Positions 17,412-28,000 of a stretch of 34,049 nucleotides of DNA are shown here, piece by piece. The stretch is from contig VGTB01000011.1 of assembly GCA_016874835.1 (NCBI GenBank), forward strand, positions 1 through 34,049, given 5' to 3'. The notes under the pieces are model-generated. The model was not told where the DNA came from and ran no database searches. It saw only the letters and a program-made list of their open reading frames with translations. Numbering within the stretch: position 1 is the first letter of the stretch; each line of letters begins with the position of its first letter. The position numbers were made by a program, and so were the translations under genes. This DNA is from Deltaproteobacteria bacterium (lineage in GTDB: Bacteria; Desulfobacterota; Syntrophia; Syntrophales; UBA2185).

Positions 17412-20108
17412 TTATGCTGCTTCAACTTTGACCGCGCAGACCTTGTATTCAGGAATCTTTGCGATCGGGTCAAGGGCAGGGTTTGTAAGCAGATTGACGG
17501 CTGCTTCCTTGAAGTGGAAATTCATGAAGATCACACCCGGGGGCACCCGCTCCGTGACCGTGGATTTTGCCTGTACGGAGCCGCGCCGTGAAGAAACCTT
17601 GACGAACTGTCCTTCTTTCACCTTGAGTTTCTTCGCATCTTTGGGATTGATCTCAACAAGGCTCTCCGGTGCCCTTTCCGTGATACCCTGGGAAAGACGG
17701 GACATGGTTCCTGTGTGGTATTGGTAAAGGACGCGACCTGTTGTCATCATGAACGGATATTCTTTGTCCGGGAGTTCCGCCGGTGGAATGTATTCAATGG
17801 CAGTGAAAAGTCCCAGGCCTCTGGAGAAACGATTTATATGGAGATATTTCGTTCCCGGGTGATCCGCATTGGGACACGGCCATTGGAGACCTTCTTTTTC
17901 AAGCCTTGCGTAAGTGATACCGGCGTAGCTCGGGGTCAGTTGATTGATTTCCCTCATGACAGCTTCCGGGTTTGCATAGTTCATGGGATACCCCATCTTT
18001 GTGGACAATTCCGAAATGATTTCCCAGTCGGCCTTGGCCTGGCCGGGAGCCTTAACCGCCTTCCGGACCATCTGCACCCTTCGTTCCGTATTGGAGAAGG
18101 TGCCTTCTTTTTCCGCGAAGCAGGCAGCGGGAAGTACCACGTGGGCAAGCTGTGCCGTTTCGGAGAGGAGGATATCCTGTACCACCAGGAGATCCAGATG
18201 CTCCAAGGCCTCCTTGGCATGGTTCAAATCGGGGTCGGACAGCATGGGGTTTTCACCCATCACATAGAGGGCTTTGACCTTTCCCTCATGGGCGGCATTC
18301 AGTGTTTCCACAATGGTAAGACCTGGTTTGGGCGGAAGGGTTACTCCCCAGGCCTTTTCGAACTTCGCTCTCGCTTCGTCACTCCCTACGGGCTGATAAC
18401 CTGTGAAGACAACAGGCAACGCCCCCATGTCGCAGGCTCCCTGGACGTTGTTCTGGCCCCGGAGAGGGTTCACACCACCGCCTTCGACGCCTACATATCC
18501 GCAGAGCATGGCCAGATTGGCAATGGATTTGACGTTGTCAACCCCGGTGGTGTGCTGGGTGATACCCATGGTGTAGAGAATCGAAGCTACCCGGGCCTTC
18601 GCGTATAACCTCGCTGCCGTTATTATATCTTGAGCAGGTATGCCGGTTATCTTTGAAGCATGCTTGGGAGTGTACTTTTCTACAACCTTCTTCATGGCCT
18701 CGAAACCCTCAGTGCGGTTTTCCACATACTCTTTGTCATAGAGACCTTCGGAGATGATCACGTTCATCATGCCATTCAGGAGGGCTACATCGGTGCCTGG
18801 TTTCTGACGGAGGTAGAGGGTGGCATATTTCACCAGATCGATCTCTCTCGGATCGGCGACGATGAGTTTCGCGCCGCGCTGGCGGACGGCTCTCTTCACC
18901 TTCGCACCGATGACGGGATGGTTTTCCGTCGTGTTGGTTCCGATGGCGAAAATGGCATCAGTAAATTCAATTTCATCGATGGAATTGGTCATTGCACCAC
19001 TTCCGAAGGTAGCGGCCAGACCGGCCACTGTGGAAGAGTGTCAGAGACGGGCACAGTGATCCACATTGTTGGTACCGATCACCGCCCTCAGGAATTTCTG
19101 GAAGAGATAGTTTTCCTCGTTGGTTGCCCGGGCGGAGGAAAATCCGGCGATACTGTCAGGGCCGTGTGCTTTCTTGATCACTGAGAGTTTTTCTGCAATG
19201 TAGCTGTACGCCTCGTCCCAGGTTGCTTCTTTCAACTCCCCGTTTTTTCGAATCAGGGGGGTCTTGAGACGGTCGGGACTGTGGACGAAATCCATGCCGA
19301 ACCTTCCCTTGACACAGAGGCTTCCCTCGTTGGGCTGTCCGTACTCGCGATTCCCCGTAACCTTGACGATCTTGCCATCATGAAGATTGAGATCCATCTG
19401 ACAACCCACGCCGCAGTAGGTACACGTTGTGCGTACCTTCTTGAGTTCCCATGGCCTACCCTGGAAGCGGGCCTGTTTGAAGGTGATGGCACCCACCGGA
19501 CAGGAATCGACACATTCACCGCAGAAAAAGCATTCCGAGTCGATGTAGTCCGTGTCAAAAGCAGGACCTACCTTCGAACGGGAGCCCCGCCTGGCATAAT
19601 CTAAAACTTCATTTACCTGAATCTCATTGCATGCCCTCACGCACCTGCCGCAGAGGATACATTTATTGAGATCTCTCTCAATCATCGTATTGGTTCTCTC
19701 GATAGGATATCCGGGCGGTGAAATTGGAAACCGGGGCTTTTCTAACTGCAGCCAGTACACCAGATTCTGGAGTTCGCAGTTTCCGTTCTGCTCACAGGTC
19801 AGGCAGTTATGATCGCCGGACGACCAGAGGAGCTCAATGATCAGCCTCTGGGCATCACGAACCGCCTTGGTGTCTGTCTTGATCACCATTCCCTGATTCA
19901 CCGGCATGCAGCATGAGGCAACCAGGGTTCTTGCTCCTTCAACCTCAACCACACACACGCGACACGCACCCACATTTGTGGTTTTCGCGTACTGGCAGAG
20001 GGTCGGAATGTTTATCCCGTTTTCCCGCGCTACCTCAAGGATCGTCTGTCCCATGGTGGCTTCCATCTGTTTTCCATCGATGGTTAATGTGAGTTTGTTT
20101 TGTCCCAT
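17412..20108 (-). CDS. fdhA: selenocysteine formate dehydrogenase, catalytic subunit with NuoG-like iron-sulfur domain
   Basis: An 898-residue Mo/W-bis-pterin formate dehydrogenase interconverting formate and CO2. The frame is broken only by UGA at 19043-19041, which falls at residue 356 in HCARL-U-HSSTVAG, precisely where this family carries selenocysteine, followed by the conserved His357. The N-terminus carries a [2Fe-2S] domain (Cys38, 49, 52, 66/67), a His-Cys [4Fe-4S] site (His100, Cys102, 105, 111), two ferredoxin clusters (Cys150/153/156/160 and 193/196/199/203) and the proximal cluster of the molybdopterin domain (Cys229, 232, 236, 265). The catalytic domain includes [14 protein letters not shown], and a pterin-binding C-terminal domain ([20 protein letters not shown]) ends it. 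This is the NAD-linked, soluble architecture. GAAAGGAG precedes the ATG. It follows the hydrogenase genes after a 336-base gap. Treating it as two ORFs would be an error. Confidence 0.96.
18998..19043 (-). promoter_or_regulatory. Sec UGA codon and bacterial SECIS-like hairpin
   Basis: Directly after the UGA (19043-19041) the message folds as CUUCC (19036-19032), then AGUGGCC (19029-19023), a GGUCU apical loop (19022-19018), GGCCGCU (19017-19011) and GGAAG (19004-19000). The upper 7-bp stem is continuous with one G-U pair, and the loop begins about 20 bases after the UGA. Loop sequence and spacing match the known Escherichia coli fdhF SECIS bound by SelB. SelA, SelB, SelC and SelD are not in this window and must be encoded elsewhere. 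Confidence 0.88.
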
Positions 20109-20444
20109 CTCGTGCTCCTTTCATACAACCATATGGCAAACCATAATTTGTTAAAATGCTCACTGCGATAAAATTGCAAAAAAAGTCCCTGCTGTTGTTC
20201 GTCCTTGTATAAAGATGCGAAGCAATAAAACGTTGTTATTATGAATAATTATGATGGTGGGGAGTGGATATGAATGGTTTCTGTTGGCATATAAACCACT
20301 TGTGATCTGATTAGCAGCGCAGTTCTGGAGGAGTGGTTATCGAGAATTTATTTATCAGATAATTGCCAATCAGTCAAGGTTTTTGTATCTCAAAACGAGG
20401 GTCACAGGCGGGTGGCGGGTTGCTTCCTTGATCTGCAATGAGTT
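20109..20444. other. 336-base intergenic region before fdhA
   Basis: No protein or RNA gene is visible. On the minus strand TTGACT (20377-20372) is followed 17 bases later by TAAATA (20354-20349), a weak promoter candidate that would give a leader of about 240 bases. No clear terminator follows the hydrogenase protease gene. The gap suggests that fdhA and the transporter can be expressed apart from the hydrogenase genes. I found no convincing sigma-54 site. Confidence 0.4.
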
Positions 20445-20939
20445 CTATACGGGAAAATATCTGAGAAATAACGGAAGGATGAGTTCCACTGCCGGTTCAA
20501 TCAGAGCCATGGTATCTGAAGAGAGGTTACGGTGGAAGTTAAAGTCGTAGCCGCGGATGGACACGATGTGTCCGGTAAGTTCCCGATGGTACAGTGTCTT
20601 GAGCAGTGCCAGAAGTGTCGCCGGCGTCATATGGTGAGTCAGCATTGACGGAGCGTATTCCGGCACTACCTGCATGCTGTGGAGATCATCCATGGTTTCA
20701 TCGACGTGGGCATCCACGAAAATGACCCGGTCGTAACCAGAAAGCAAATCCAGTAACTCCGGCACCAGTTGGGAAAGGAAAAGAGAATCAACTTCTCTAC
20801 CCAGCTCCTCCATCCCTGAATCTCCTTCAGGCAAGGTCTGATGGCCGAGGCGCCGCCGCAGGGCGTTGATCACGTGATAGGCGACACCGTCATCGGCACG
20901 ATATATATTGCCATATCCGATAACGAGGGTTCGAGGCAT
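20445..20939 (-). CDS. [NiFe] hydrogenase maturation endopeptidase (HyaD/HoxW family)
   Basis: Cleaves the C-terminal tail of the hydrogenase large subunit after nickel insertion. From the ATG at 20939 the protein has 164 residues and begins MPRTLVIGYGNIYRADDGVA, the family's N-terminal signature with the acidic nickel-probing residue. A second acidic site lies in VIFVDAHVDETMDD and a conserved His pair in LTHHMTPATLLAL. A longer frame to 21011 exists, but the extra 24 residues are not family-like, and the ATG at 20939 lacks a good ribosome site, so the start rests on homology. It directly follows the large subunit gene, its likely substrate. Confidence 0.88.
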   Translation of the reverse strand: MPRTLVIGYGNIYRADDGVAYHVINALRRRLGHQTLPEGDSGMEELGREVDSLFLSQLVPELLDLLSGYDRVIFVDAHVDETMDDLHSMQVVPEYAPSMLTHHMTPATLLALLKTLYHRELTGHIVSIRGYDFNFHRNLSSDTMALIEPAVELILPLFLRYFPV

Positions 20940-21028
20940 GATCGAATACTTATGGACGCTGAAAAAGATACGAGCGGATGAATGTACTCCATTCACCCGC
21001 CCGCATTTCACAGAAATCGATTTCTATT

Positions 21029-22459
21029 TTATCGGGCAACGCGGTCAACGACCTTCCCGTCAGCCGCGATGAGCAGTACTTCCAGCGGCATCTTCCCGAT
21101 GGCATGGGTGGCGCAAGACAGGCACGGATCGTAACAGCGGATGGCTGCTTCTACGCGGTTCAACATCCCCTCCGTGAGCTTGTTCCCATCCACACACGCC
21201 TTCGCAACCAATCCCGAAGCCGTGTGCATCGCCCAGTTGTTGTTTCCCGTGGCAACGATGAGGTTTACCCTCGTCAACAAACCGTTCTCGTCTGTGCTGT
21301 AATCGTGGAAGAGGGTACCCCGTGGTGCTTCGATCACACCCACACCGTGGCTAGGAATTTGTGCCGATGAGGGAGCAGTCCGGATATCTTTGGACATAAT
21401 GTACGGATCATCCAGTAACTGACCGGTTCTCTCCAGGGCATAGACGAGTTCGATCAAACGGGCATAGTGATAGTAGAGAGATCCCTCGACGGGCTTTCCT
21501 CCGTTGATACCTTTGAATATTTTGAGTTCCGAGTTGGCCATCGGCGTGCCGATCTTATCAACCACGTTCAAGCGCCCCAACGGGCCGACCCGGTAGAATC
21601 CATCAGGCCAGCCTAATTTCCTGTAGTAAGGATATTTAAGGAAAGACCAGGATTCCACATGCTCCGCTACATGTGCCAGATAATGATCCTGCTTGAACTG
21701 TGCGATAAAATTACCCTCTGCATCTTTCACCCGTATCTCTCCATGGTAGAGCTGAAGACTCCCTTCTTCATCAACCAGTCCCATATAGTTGGACGGGAAG
21801 GATGCGAAGGAGGCAGCCAGATCCTTATTCGCTCCCAGCCAGTCCTTTCCGATGCTTACCGCCACCTTGGCAATCTCCACCATGGTATCGAGTTCGGAAG
21901 CGATCTCGTCGCGGTCCTTCTGAGAAAGGGGTGCATTGACCCCTCCGGGGACAGCAAAGTTGGGATGGACCCGCTTCCCTCCCAGCCTTTCAATGATCTG
22001 CTGACCGTAGCGGCGCAGGTGTACCGCCTTTAAGGCCAGCTCCGGATTCGCCTTTACGATTCCAAAAACGTTCCTTATGGTGGGATCGGCATCAAATCCC
22101 AGCACCAGGTCAGGCGCCGCCAGGTGGAAAAAATGCATCCCATGGGACTGAATATACTGACCCATGTGCATCAATTCGCGAAGCAGCTTCGCTGTCCGGG
22201 GTGGTTCCGCCCGGGCAACGCCGTCGCATGCCTTTGCTGCAGCCAGGTGATGGCTCACCGGACAGATACCGCAGATACGCTGGGTGATCTGCGTCATCTC
22301 AAAATAAGGGCGACCTTCACTGAATTTCTCCAAACCGCGAAACTCATCTACGTGAAAGAATGTCTGGTCTACCTGTCCCTGGTCATTCAAGTGTATCGTG
22401 ACCCTTCCGTGACCCTCAATACGCGTCACGGGTTCTATCGTAAGCTTTCGAGCACCCAT
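21029..22459 (-). CDS. hoxH: [NiFe] hydrogenase large subunit (group 3, HoxH/MvhA-like)
   Basis: Holds the Ni-Fe active site for reversible H2 oxidation. The 476 residues start KLTIEPVTRIEGHGRVTIHL, the standard L0 motif. The nickel ligands sit in RICGICPVSHH (Cys63, Cys66) and in DPCLSCATH (Cys446, Cys449, His452). The 24 residues after His452 form the tail removed by the maturation protease encoded next. No selenocysteine codon replaces a nickel ligand and there is no Tat signal or membrane anchor, which points to a cytoplasmic group 3 enzyme using soluble carriers. AAAGGAG precedes the ATG, 12 bases after the small subunit gene. The exact subgroup (NAD-linked 3d or other) cannot be fixed by eye. 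Confidence 0.93.
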   Translation of the reverse strand: MGARKLTIEPVTRIEGHGRVTIHLNDQGQVDQTFFHVDEFRGLEKFSEGRPYFEMTQITQRICGICPVSHHLAAAKACDGVARAEPPRTAKLLRELMHMGQYIQSHGMHFFHLAAPDLVLGFDADPTIRNVFGIVKANPELALKAVHLRRYGQQIIERLGGKRVHPNFAVPGGVNAPLSQKDRDEIASELDTMVEIAKVAVSIGKDWLGANKDLAASFASFPSNYMGLVDEEGSLQLYHGEIRVKDAEGNFIAQFKQDHYLAHVAEHVESWSFLKYPYYRKLGWPDGFYRVGPLGRLNVVDKIGTPMANSELKIFKGINGGKPVEGSLYYHYARLIELVYALERTGQLLDDPYIMSKDIRTAPSSAQIPSHGVGVIEAPRGTLFHDYSTDENGLLTRVNLIVATGNNNWAMHTASGLVAKACVDGNKLTEGMLNRVEAAIRCYDPCLSCATHAIGKMPLEVLLIAADGKVVDRVAR

Positions 22460-22471
22460 AGCTGTTCTCCT

Positions 22472-23017
22472 TTAATCATATACAAAATGTTCCGGTGGTA
22501 AAATCACTGGCACGCGCCCCGCAAGCAGTTCCGACAATGCGTAGAAAAGCGCATCCGCTCTTGGCGGGCAACCGGGGATAAAAAGATCCACCTTTACCAC
22601 TTCACCAACACCGGTTACCGTCTCCAGGGGCTTCCCTAATTCCGGTGAATCTGGTATGAGCCCGTCCACAACACTCTCGGTCTCCAGATAAGCGCGCTTC
22701 AATGCTGCTTCCGTCCCTACCAGGTTGCGCATTGCGGGGATACCTCCGAATGTCGCGCAGTCACCAATCGCAATAAGTATCTGGCACCGTTCACGCATTT
22801 GTTTCGCAACTTCGATGTTGTGTGTGTTGCAGATTGCCCCTTCAAGAATGCCTACCGTTACACCTTCCTTCGGCGGATGCTTCAGATCCGTCACCGGAGA
22901 GGAGGTAAATTCAACCGCTTCCAACAGCTTGACGACACGTTCATCTATGTCCAACAATGACATATGACATCCTGCGCAGCCAGCCAGCCAATCAGTGGCG
23001 ATCTTAACTTTTGTCAT
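22472..23017 (-). CDS. hoxY: [NiFe] hydrogenase small subunit (HoxY-like)
   Basis: The electron-transfer partner of the large subunit, 181 residues from the ATG at 23017. It keeps the proximal [4Fe-4S] ligands: DWLAGCAGCHMSLLDIDE near the N-terminus, LIAIGDCATFGG in the middle and FIPGCPPRADALF near the C-terminus. It lacks the medial and distal cluster domain of membrane hydrogenases and has no Tat signal, so it is the short cytoplasmic form. AAAGGAGA fits the 23017 start better than the longer frame to 23035. The upstream NuoG-like gene ends 14 bases before it and would accept or supply its electrons. Confidence 0.92.
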   Translation of the reverse strand: MTKVKIATDWLAGCAGCHMSLLDIDERVVKLLEAVEFTSSPVTDLKHPPKEGVTVGILEGAICNTHNIEVAKQMRERCQILIAIGDCATFGGIPAMRNLVGTEAALKRAYLETESVVDGLIPDSPELGKPLETVTGVGEVVKVDLFIPGCPPRADALFYALSELLAGRVPVILPPEHFVYD

Positions 23018-23031
23018 CGTTGTATCTCCTT

Positions 23032-24816
23032 TCACTTGATATTTTGAGTCGCGCGGGCTGATAATTCTTCCAGCGAAGCCCCTAACTTCTTGTCCATTTT
23101 TTCCGCAAGGAGAGAAATGATCTCCCAGTCAGCTTTCGCTTCCCCTTCAGGTTCTACCGCCTTGCTTACCTTCTGTACGCGGCCCTCCGTATTCGTCAGA
23201 CTACCTGAGCGCTCCGACCATATTGCCATGGGCAAAACCACGTCGGCTTGCTCTGTCAGAGGAGATGCGAAACTTGCCTGGACCACGATAAATGCGCCCT
23301 TGCCAATACCCTCCAGGGCTTCGACACCAATTCCATCCTGCTCACCAAGGAGAAGAAACAGAGTCTTTACCGCAGATGGCTTGAATCCATTCGCAAAACC
23401 GAAAGCCACCGCAGCCCGCGTGTTGGTGCCCTGCTCGAGGGCCACAAAAGCGGCCTTTCCCTGGAGCTTCTTCAAGGCGTTCACAGTCTTCTCAGGAGCA
23501 CCGGTCCCGTAGAGAATAACGGGATTGTTTGCCCGACCGGCAATCTCAACCGCCTTGCCGGTATCTGCCATTGGCAAATGCATATATGCAAACGGCGCGA
23601 GTCCATTATCCTCGCCATCAACAACAATGAGGCGGCCCCCCCTGTCAACAGTCCGCTTTACCAGGAAAGAAGCTACCGGCTGGTCCTTTACGGGATCTGC
23701 ACCGACTACCAGAATTACATCGCTCTTTTCGATGTCGGCGAGCGAGCCCTGCGGTTTCTCGAACAGTCTTGGTGCCGCCCTGTTGAGCAAACCCACATTG
23801 GCCACTTTCATTTCTTTACTGAACAACTTGTCCAGCAGATAAAGTGCCTCATTGGTAACATTGCTGGAAGCCAGCACACCGATACTCTTGGCGTCGGCCT
23901 TGCCCAGGCGTTTGGCAACCACCTGCAGTGCCTCGTCCCAGTTCGCAGGTACAAGTTTCCCCTTCTGCCGGATGAGAGGGCTCGTGATCCGTGTACGCTC
24001 GTCGTAGAGCGGGTCAAAGCGGCCATGCTGGCAGAGAACACCACCGTTCACCGCTCCGTCCCAGTCTCCCAATATCTTCATGACGTTGCCGCCACGGGTC
24101 ACAATCTCCATAGCGCAGCCCACACTGCAGTGGCTGCATGTTGTTTTGACGTGTTGTGTCTGTTCATCCCTGCCCATGAAGGCGCTTCGCTTGTCACAGA
24201 GAGCGCCGGTGGGACAGACCTGCAGGCACGTACCGCACGAAACGCAGGATGAATCGCCGAAGGTAAGATTCGCATCGGCATGGATCATGGACTTGGCACC
24301 CCGGTTCCGCAATCCCAACGTGTGGTTTGCCACGAGAGTCCCGCAGGCACGTTCGCAACGCCCGCAGAGAACACAACGGTTATGCTCCATGAGAAAATAC
24401 TTGCGCGTTGCATCCACCGGGAAACCCTTCGTATATGTCGGGAATACCCAGTGATCAATCCCATAGCGATACCCCAGGTTCTGTAACTCACAATCCCCGC
24501 TCATCTGGCAGTACATGCAGAAGTGGTTCCGCTCCGAAAAGAGCATGTCTAAGATAAATTTACGCGCCTTCACTACCTGTGGTGATTCCGTCTGTATGAC
24601 CAATCCATCGGTAATGGGGAATGTGCATGCTGTTATCAAAGTACGCTGACCTTCCACCTCTACAACACATACCCGGCATGCCCCGGTCGGAGATAATGCC
24701 GGATGGTTACAGAGCGTGGGAATGTCAATGCCCGCCTGCTGGGCAGCCTTGAGGATGGTGATGCCCGCCGGCGCGCTGATTTTCTGACCATTGATGGTAA
24801 TATTGACCATCTCCAT
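23032..24816 (-). CDS. NuoG/HoxU-like iron-sulfur subunit with a degenerate molybdopterin domain
   Basis: An electron-wiring subunit of 594 residues. It binds an N-terminal [2Fe-2S] cluster (Cys36, 47, 50, 64), a His-Cys [4Fe-4S] (His98, Cys100, 103, 109), two ferredoxin-type clusters (Cys148/151/154/158 and 191/194/197/201) and a further one (Cys227, 230, 234, 262). The remaining 330 residues are a shortened molybdopterin-oxidoreductase domain. Where fdhA reads HCARL-U-H this protein reads LLNRAAPR, and the C-terminal pterin-binding domain is missing, so it should have no formate chemistry of its own. It is an obvious paralogue of fdhA (both contain AKADWEIIS). GGGAGG precedes the ATG. It probably joins the hydrogenase to the NuoEF-like subunits upstream. 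Confidence 0.9.
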   Translation of the reverse strand: MEMVNITINGQKISAPAGITILKAAQQAGIDIPTLCNHPALSPTGACRVCVVEVEGQRTLITACTFPITDGLVIQTESPQVVKARKFILDMLFSERNHFCMYCQMSGDCELQNLGYRYGIDHWVFPTYTKGFPVDATRKYFLMEHNRCVLCGRCERACGTLVANHTLGLRNRGAKSMIHADANLTFGDSSCVSCGTCLQVCPTGALCDKRSAFMGRDEQTQHVKTTCSHCSVGCAMEIVTRGGNVMKILGDWDGAVNGGVLCQHGRFDPLYDERTRITSPLIRQKGKLVPANWDEALQVVAKRLGKADAKSIGVLASSNVTNEALYLLDKLFSKEMKVANVGLLNRAAPRLFEKPQGSLADIEKSDVILVVGADPVKDQPVASFLVKRTVDRGGRLIVVDGEDNGLAPFAYMHLPMADTGKAVEIAGRANNPVILYGTGAPEKTVNALKKLQGKAAFVALEQGTNTRAAVAFGFANGFKPSAVKTLFLLLGEQDGIGVEALEGIGKGAFIVVQASFASPLTEQADVVLPMAIWSERSGSLTNTEGRVQKVSKAVEPEGEAKADWEIISLLAEKMDKKLGASLEELSARATQNIK

Positions 24817-25016
24817 CGTTCGTATTGCCTCCCTTCCTAAATTATTTCATATTTATTCTCGTTACAGTGATAGTGTTGCCGCGCTGCCTTTTTCCAGGCA
24901 GATTCTGGTAGAGTTACCTAAGCGGCGTTCTCTCTCACATATATTTTTTTATCGTTTCAGCCGTTACAAAAATAGCCTCGTATGTATAGCGTTAAGGACG
25001 AAGCTCTTTCTGTCCT
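24817..25016. other. 200-base gap inside the supercluster
   Basis: Separates the fusion flavoprotein gene from the NuoG-like gene. The minus strand holds a small hairpin (CTGCC with GGCAG) and A/T-rich runs, but no convincing promoter or terminator. The size of the gap, compared with the 12-30 bases typical nearby, suggests a separate start of transcription for the hydrogenase subunits. Confidence 0.3.
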
Positions 25017-28000
25017 TTAGTCGATTTCCGCATCGCATCTCAGGCAGCGGCAAGACTCCTGTATCGCCACATCTCTGAGGTAACCTAACTCCACTTCCTT
25101 GAAGTTAAGTTTCCGGTCAGGAGGATGCAACTCCGGCATTTTCGCCTGGGGGGCTTCTACCGTTTCCTCATCGATGATGAAAGGTATGTCAATCTTTTCC
25201 TCTGGTGGTGCCTGGTACTCAGGCTCACCGTTAAGTTTCCTGATATAGCTGTCCATATCTGCCGCGGCCTGATGACCGGCAGCGATGGCGCCGATTACGG
25301 TGTCCGGCCCCGTCAGTGCGTCACCGCCCGAGAAGAACTTCGGATTGGTTGACTGTGATTTTGAACCCGAAGCAAGCTCAAACGTGGCCCACTTCGTAAC
25401 GGAGACGCCGCTTTCCTTCGGCACAAAGGTCATATCCGAGGTCTGTCCTATCGCGGCAATAACGGCATCGACGCTTAGTGTAAATTCGGAGCCCTCAACG
25501 GCAACGGGTCTCTTTCTCCCGCTCCGGTCAAAATCGCCCAACTTCATCCGCTGACAGGTGATACCACTTACCTTGCCGTCCTTCTCGTGAATCTTGAGGG
25601 GAGCGACAAGATATTCGATTTTGATTCCTTCTTCTTCCGCAGCGTGGATTTCTTCCTCTGCCGCCGGCATGTCCTTTCTTTCGCGGCGGTAGAGAATCGT
25701 CACGTCTGCCCCAAGACGGAGCGAAACCCTGGCGGCATCAATGGCGGAATTACCGCCACCGACCACCGCTACTCTTGAGCCTAACTTTTTCTTGCCGCTG
25801 AGCCATGCTTCTTCATCATTGTTAAAATCTCTCAGGAATTCGACACCGCCGAACACCCCTTTAAGATTTTCTCCTTCCACACCCATTCTCTGGCTCTTGT
25901 GAGCTCCGGGGGCGAGGAAGATATAATCGTAATCCTTGCTGATCTTCTCAAAGGAAATGTCTTTCCCCACTCTGGTATTGCACTTTATCTCGACACCAAG
26001 AGCCTTGATGTTGTCATTGATCTCACTTGCCAGGATCTCTCTGGGGAGTCTGTACGAGGGAATCGCCCAGCGGAGCATTCCACCCGGATGTGACAGTTCT
26101 TCAAACACGGTGACCTTATATCCTCTGAGGGCAAGATCACGTGCAGCGGTCAACCCGGCAGGGCCCGCACCGACCACGGCAATCTTTTCTTTCCTTGTGA
26201 CAGGAACAGGTGCTGTTTGGGGTCTTGGTGCACTGTCTGTAATGAACCTCTTGAGGAATTTGATGGCAATCGGCTCGTCAAGTTTCCCTCTCCGGCACTT
26301 CGCCTGGCATTTATGATCGCATACCCTCCCGCATACCGAGGGGAAGGGATTTGTTCTCAACATCACCTTATATGCGTCTTCGAAGCGCTCTGCCCTGATG
26401 AGGCCCACATAGGCGGGAACATCCATTCCCGCAGGGCACGTATGCTGGCATGGTGACTTGAAGAGGGCGGAGCATACCACTGCCCTGCAACGTTTATCTT
26501 TTATATGTTCCTCATATTCATCCCTGAAATACCGGATCGTGCTGAGAACCGGGTTGGGGGCAGTCTGTCCGAGACCGCAGAGTGAGGCGTTTTTAATGAT
26601 GGCGGCCATCTCGTTGAGGAGATCGATGTCGCCTTCCTTGCCCTTGCCCTGGGTGATGTTGGTGAGCATCTCCAGCATCCTCTTCGTTCCTTCACGGCAG
26701 GGAGTGCACTTGCCGCAGGACTCATCCTGGACGAAGTCCATAAAGAATCGGGCCATGTCGACGGCGCACTTGTCTTCATCCATGACGATGAGACCGCCGG
26801 AGCCCATGATGGCTCCCAGCTCCGCCACTCTCTCGAAATCAACCGGGGCATTGAGGTGCTCTACCGGTATACAGCCGCCGGATGGACCGCCCAACTGTGC
26901 GGCTTTGTATCTCTTCCCGCCGGGGATACCGCCGCCGATATCGAAAACAATCTGGCCTAAGGTGGTTCCCATGGGGACTTCCACCAACCCTACATTATTG
27001 ACGTCTCCAGTAAGGGCGAACACCTTCGTTCCCTTGCTTCTCTCCGTTCCCACGGCATTGTACCAGGAAGCACCGTTGAGAATTATCTGCCCGATGTTGG
27101 CAAAGGTCTCGACATTGTTGAGGACAGAGGGTCTTCCCCAGAGTCCGGCGATGGCGGGGAAGGGCGGTCTCGGTCGCGGCATACCCCTCTTTCCTTCAAT
27201 AGAGATCATCAGCGCCGTTTCTTCACCGCACACAAATGCGCCGGCTCCCTGGTAAATCTCGAGATCGAAATCGAAGCCTGTGCCTAAAATATCCTTGCCC
27301 AGAAGTCCGTATTCCTTTGCCTGGTTTATGGCGACCGTTAAGCGGTGAATGGCCAGGGGATACTCGGCACGGCAATAGATATAACCCTGTTTGGCGCCGA
27401 TGGCCTTGGCAGCGATGACCATACCTTCAAGCACGGCATGGGGGTCGGCCTCCAGAACGCTTCTGTCCATGAAGGCTCCGGGATCGCCCTCGTCAGCGTT
27501 GCACAAAACATACTTTATGTCACCCGGAGACTTGGAGCAGAACTGCCATTTAAGACCGGTGGGGAAGCCTGCACCACCACGGCCGCGTAATCCTGAATCA
27601 AGTACCTCTTTGACGATTTGTTCAGGCGTCATTTCCGTAAGGGCCTTTGCCATCCCCGTGTAACCGTCTCTGGCGATAGCCTCATCAATATTTTCCGGAT
27701 CGATCAGACCCCTGTTTCTCAACACCCGCAAATCCTGCAGAGCGAAAAAGGGGATCTCATGCATCTGGGGGATGACTTCCTGTGTGGTTGGCTCTTTGTA
27801 GAGAAGTCTCTCCAGAATTCTTCCTTTTACCAGATGCTCTTCCACCAGCTGGGGCATGTCCTCCGGTTTCATCGACATATAAATGACACCCTCCGGATAT
27901 GCCACCATGATGGGGCCCAGGGCGCAGAATCCGTTACAACCCGTTTCCACGATTTTGACTTCATCTGCCATTCCCCGCTTATTAATCTCTTCCTGCAAAG

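Noticed and set aside
17715-18608. 297-residue plus-strand ORF opposite fdhA
   Set aside because: It lies wholly antisense to a strongly conserved gene, has no recognisable domain and no ribosome site; it is a shadow frame.
17412-20108. Two adjacent ORFs (17412-19028 and 19041-20108) as a frameshifted, split or truncated formate dehydrogenase
   Set aside because: They are in the same frame, separated only by one UGA at the conserved catalytic Sec position and followed by a SECIS-like hairpin.
20109-20444. Sigma-54 promoter before fdhA
   Set aside because: TGGCA-like strings occur, but none has a GC/TGC box at the required spacing.
23248-24252. 334-residue plus-strand ORF opposite the NuoG-like gene
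   Set aside because: It is antisense to conserved cysteine-motif coding sequence and its composition is that of a shadow frame.
26458-27255. 265-residue plus-strand ORF opposite the NuoF-GltD fusion
   Set aside because: It is antisense to conserved NuoF coding sequence and has no family features.
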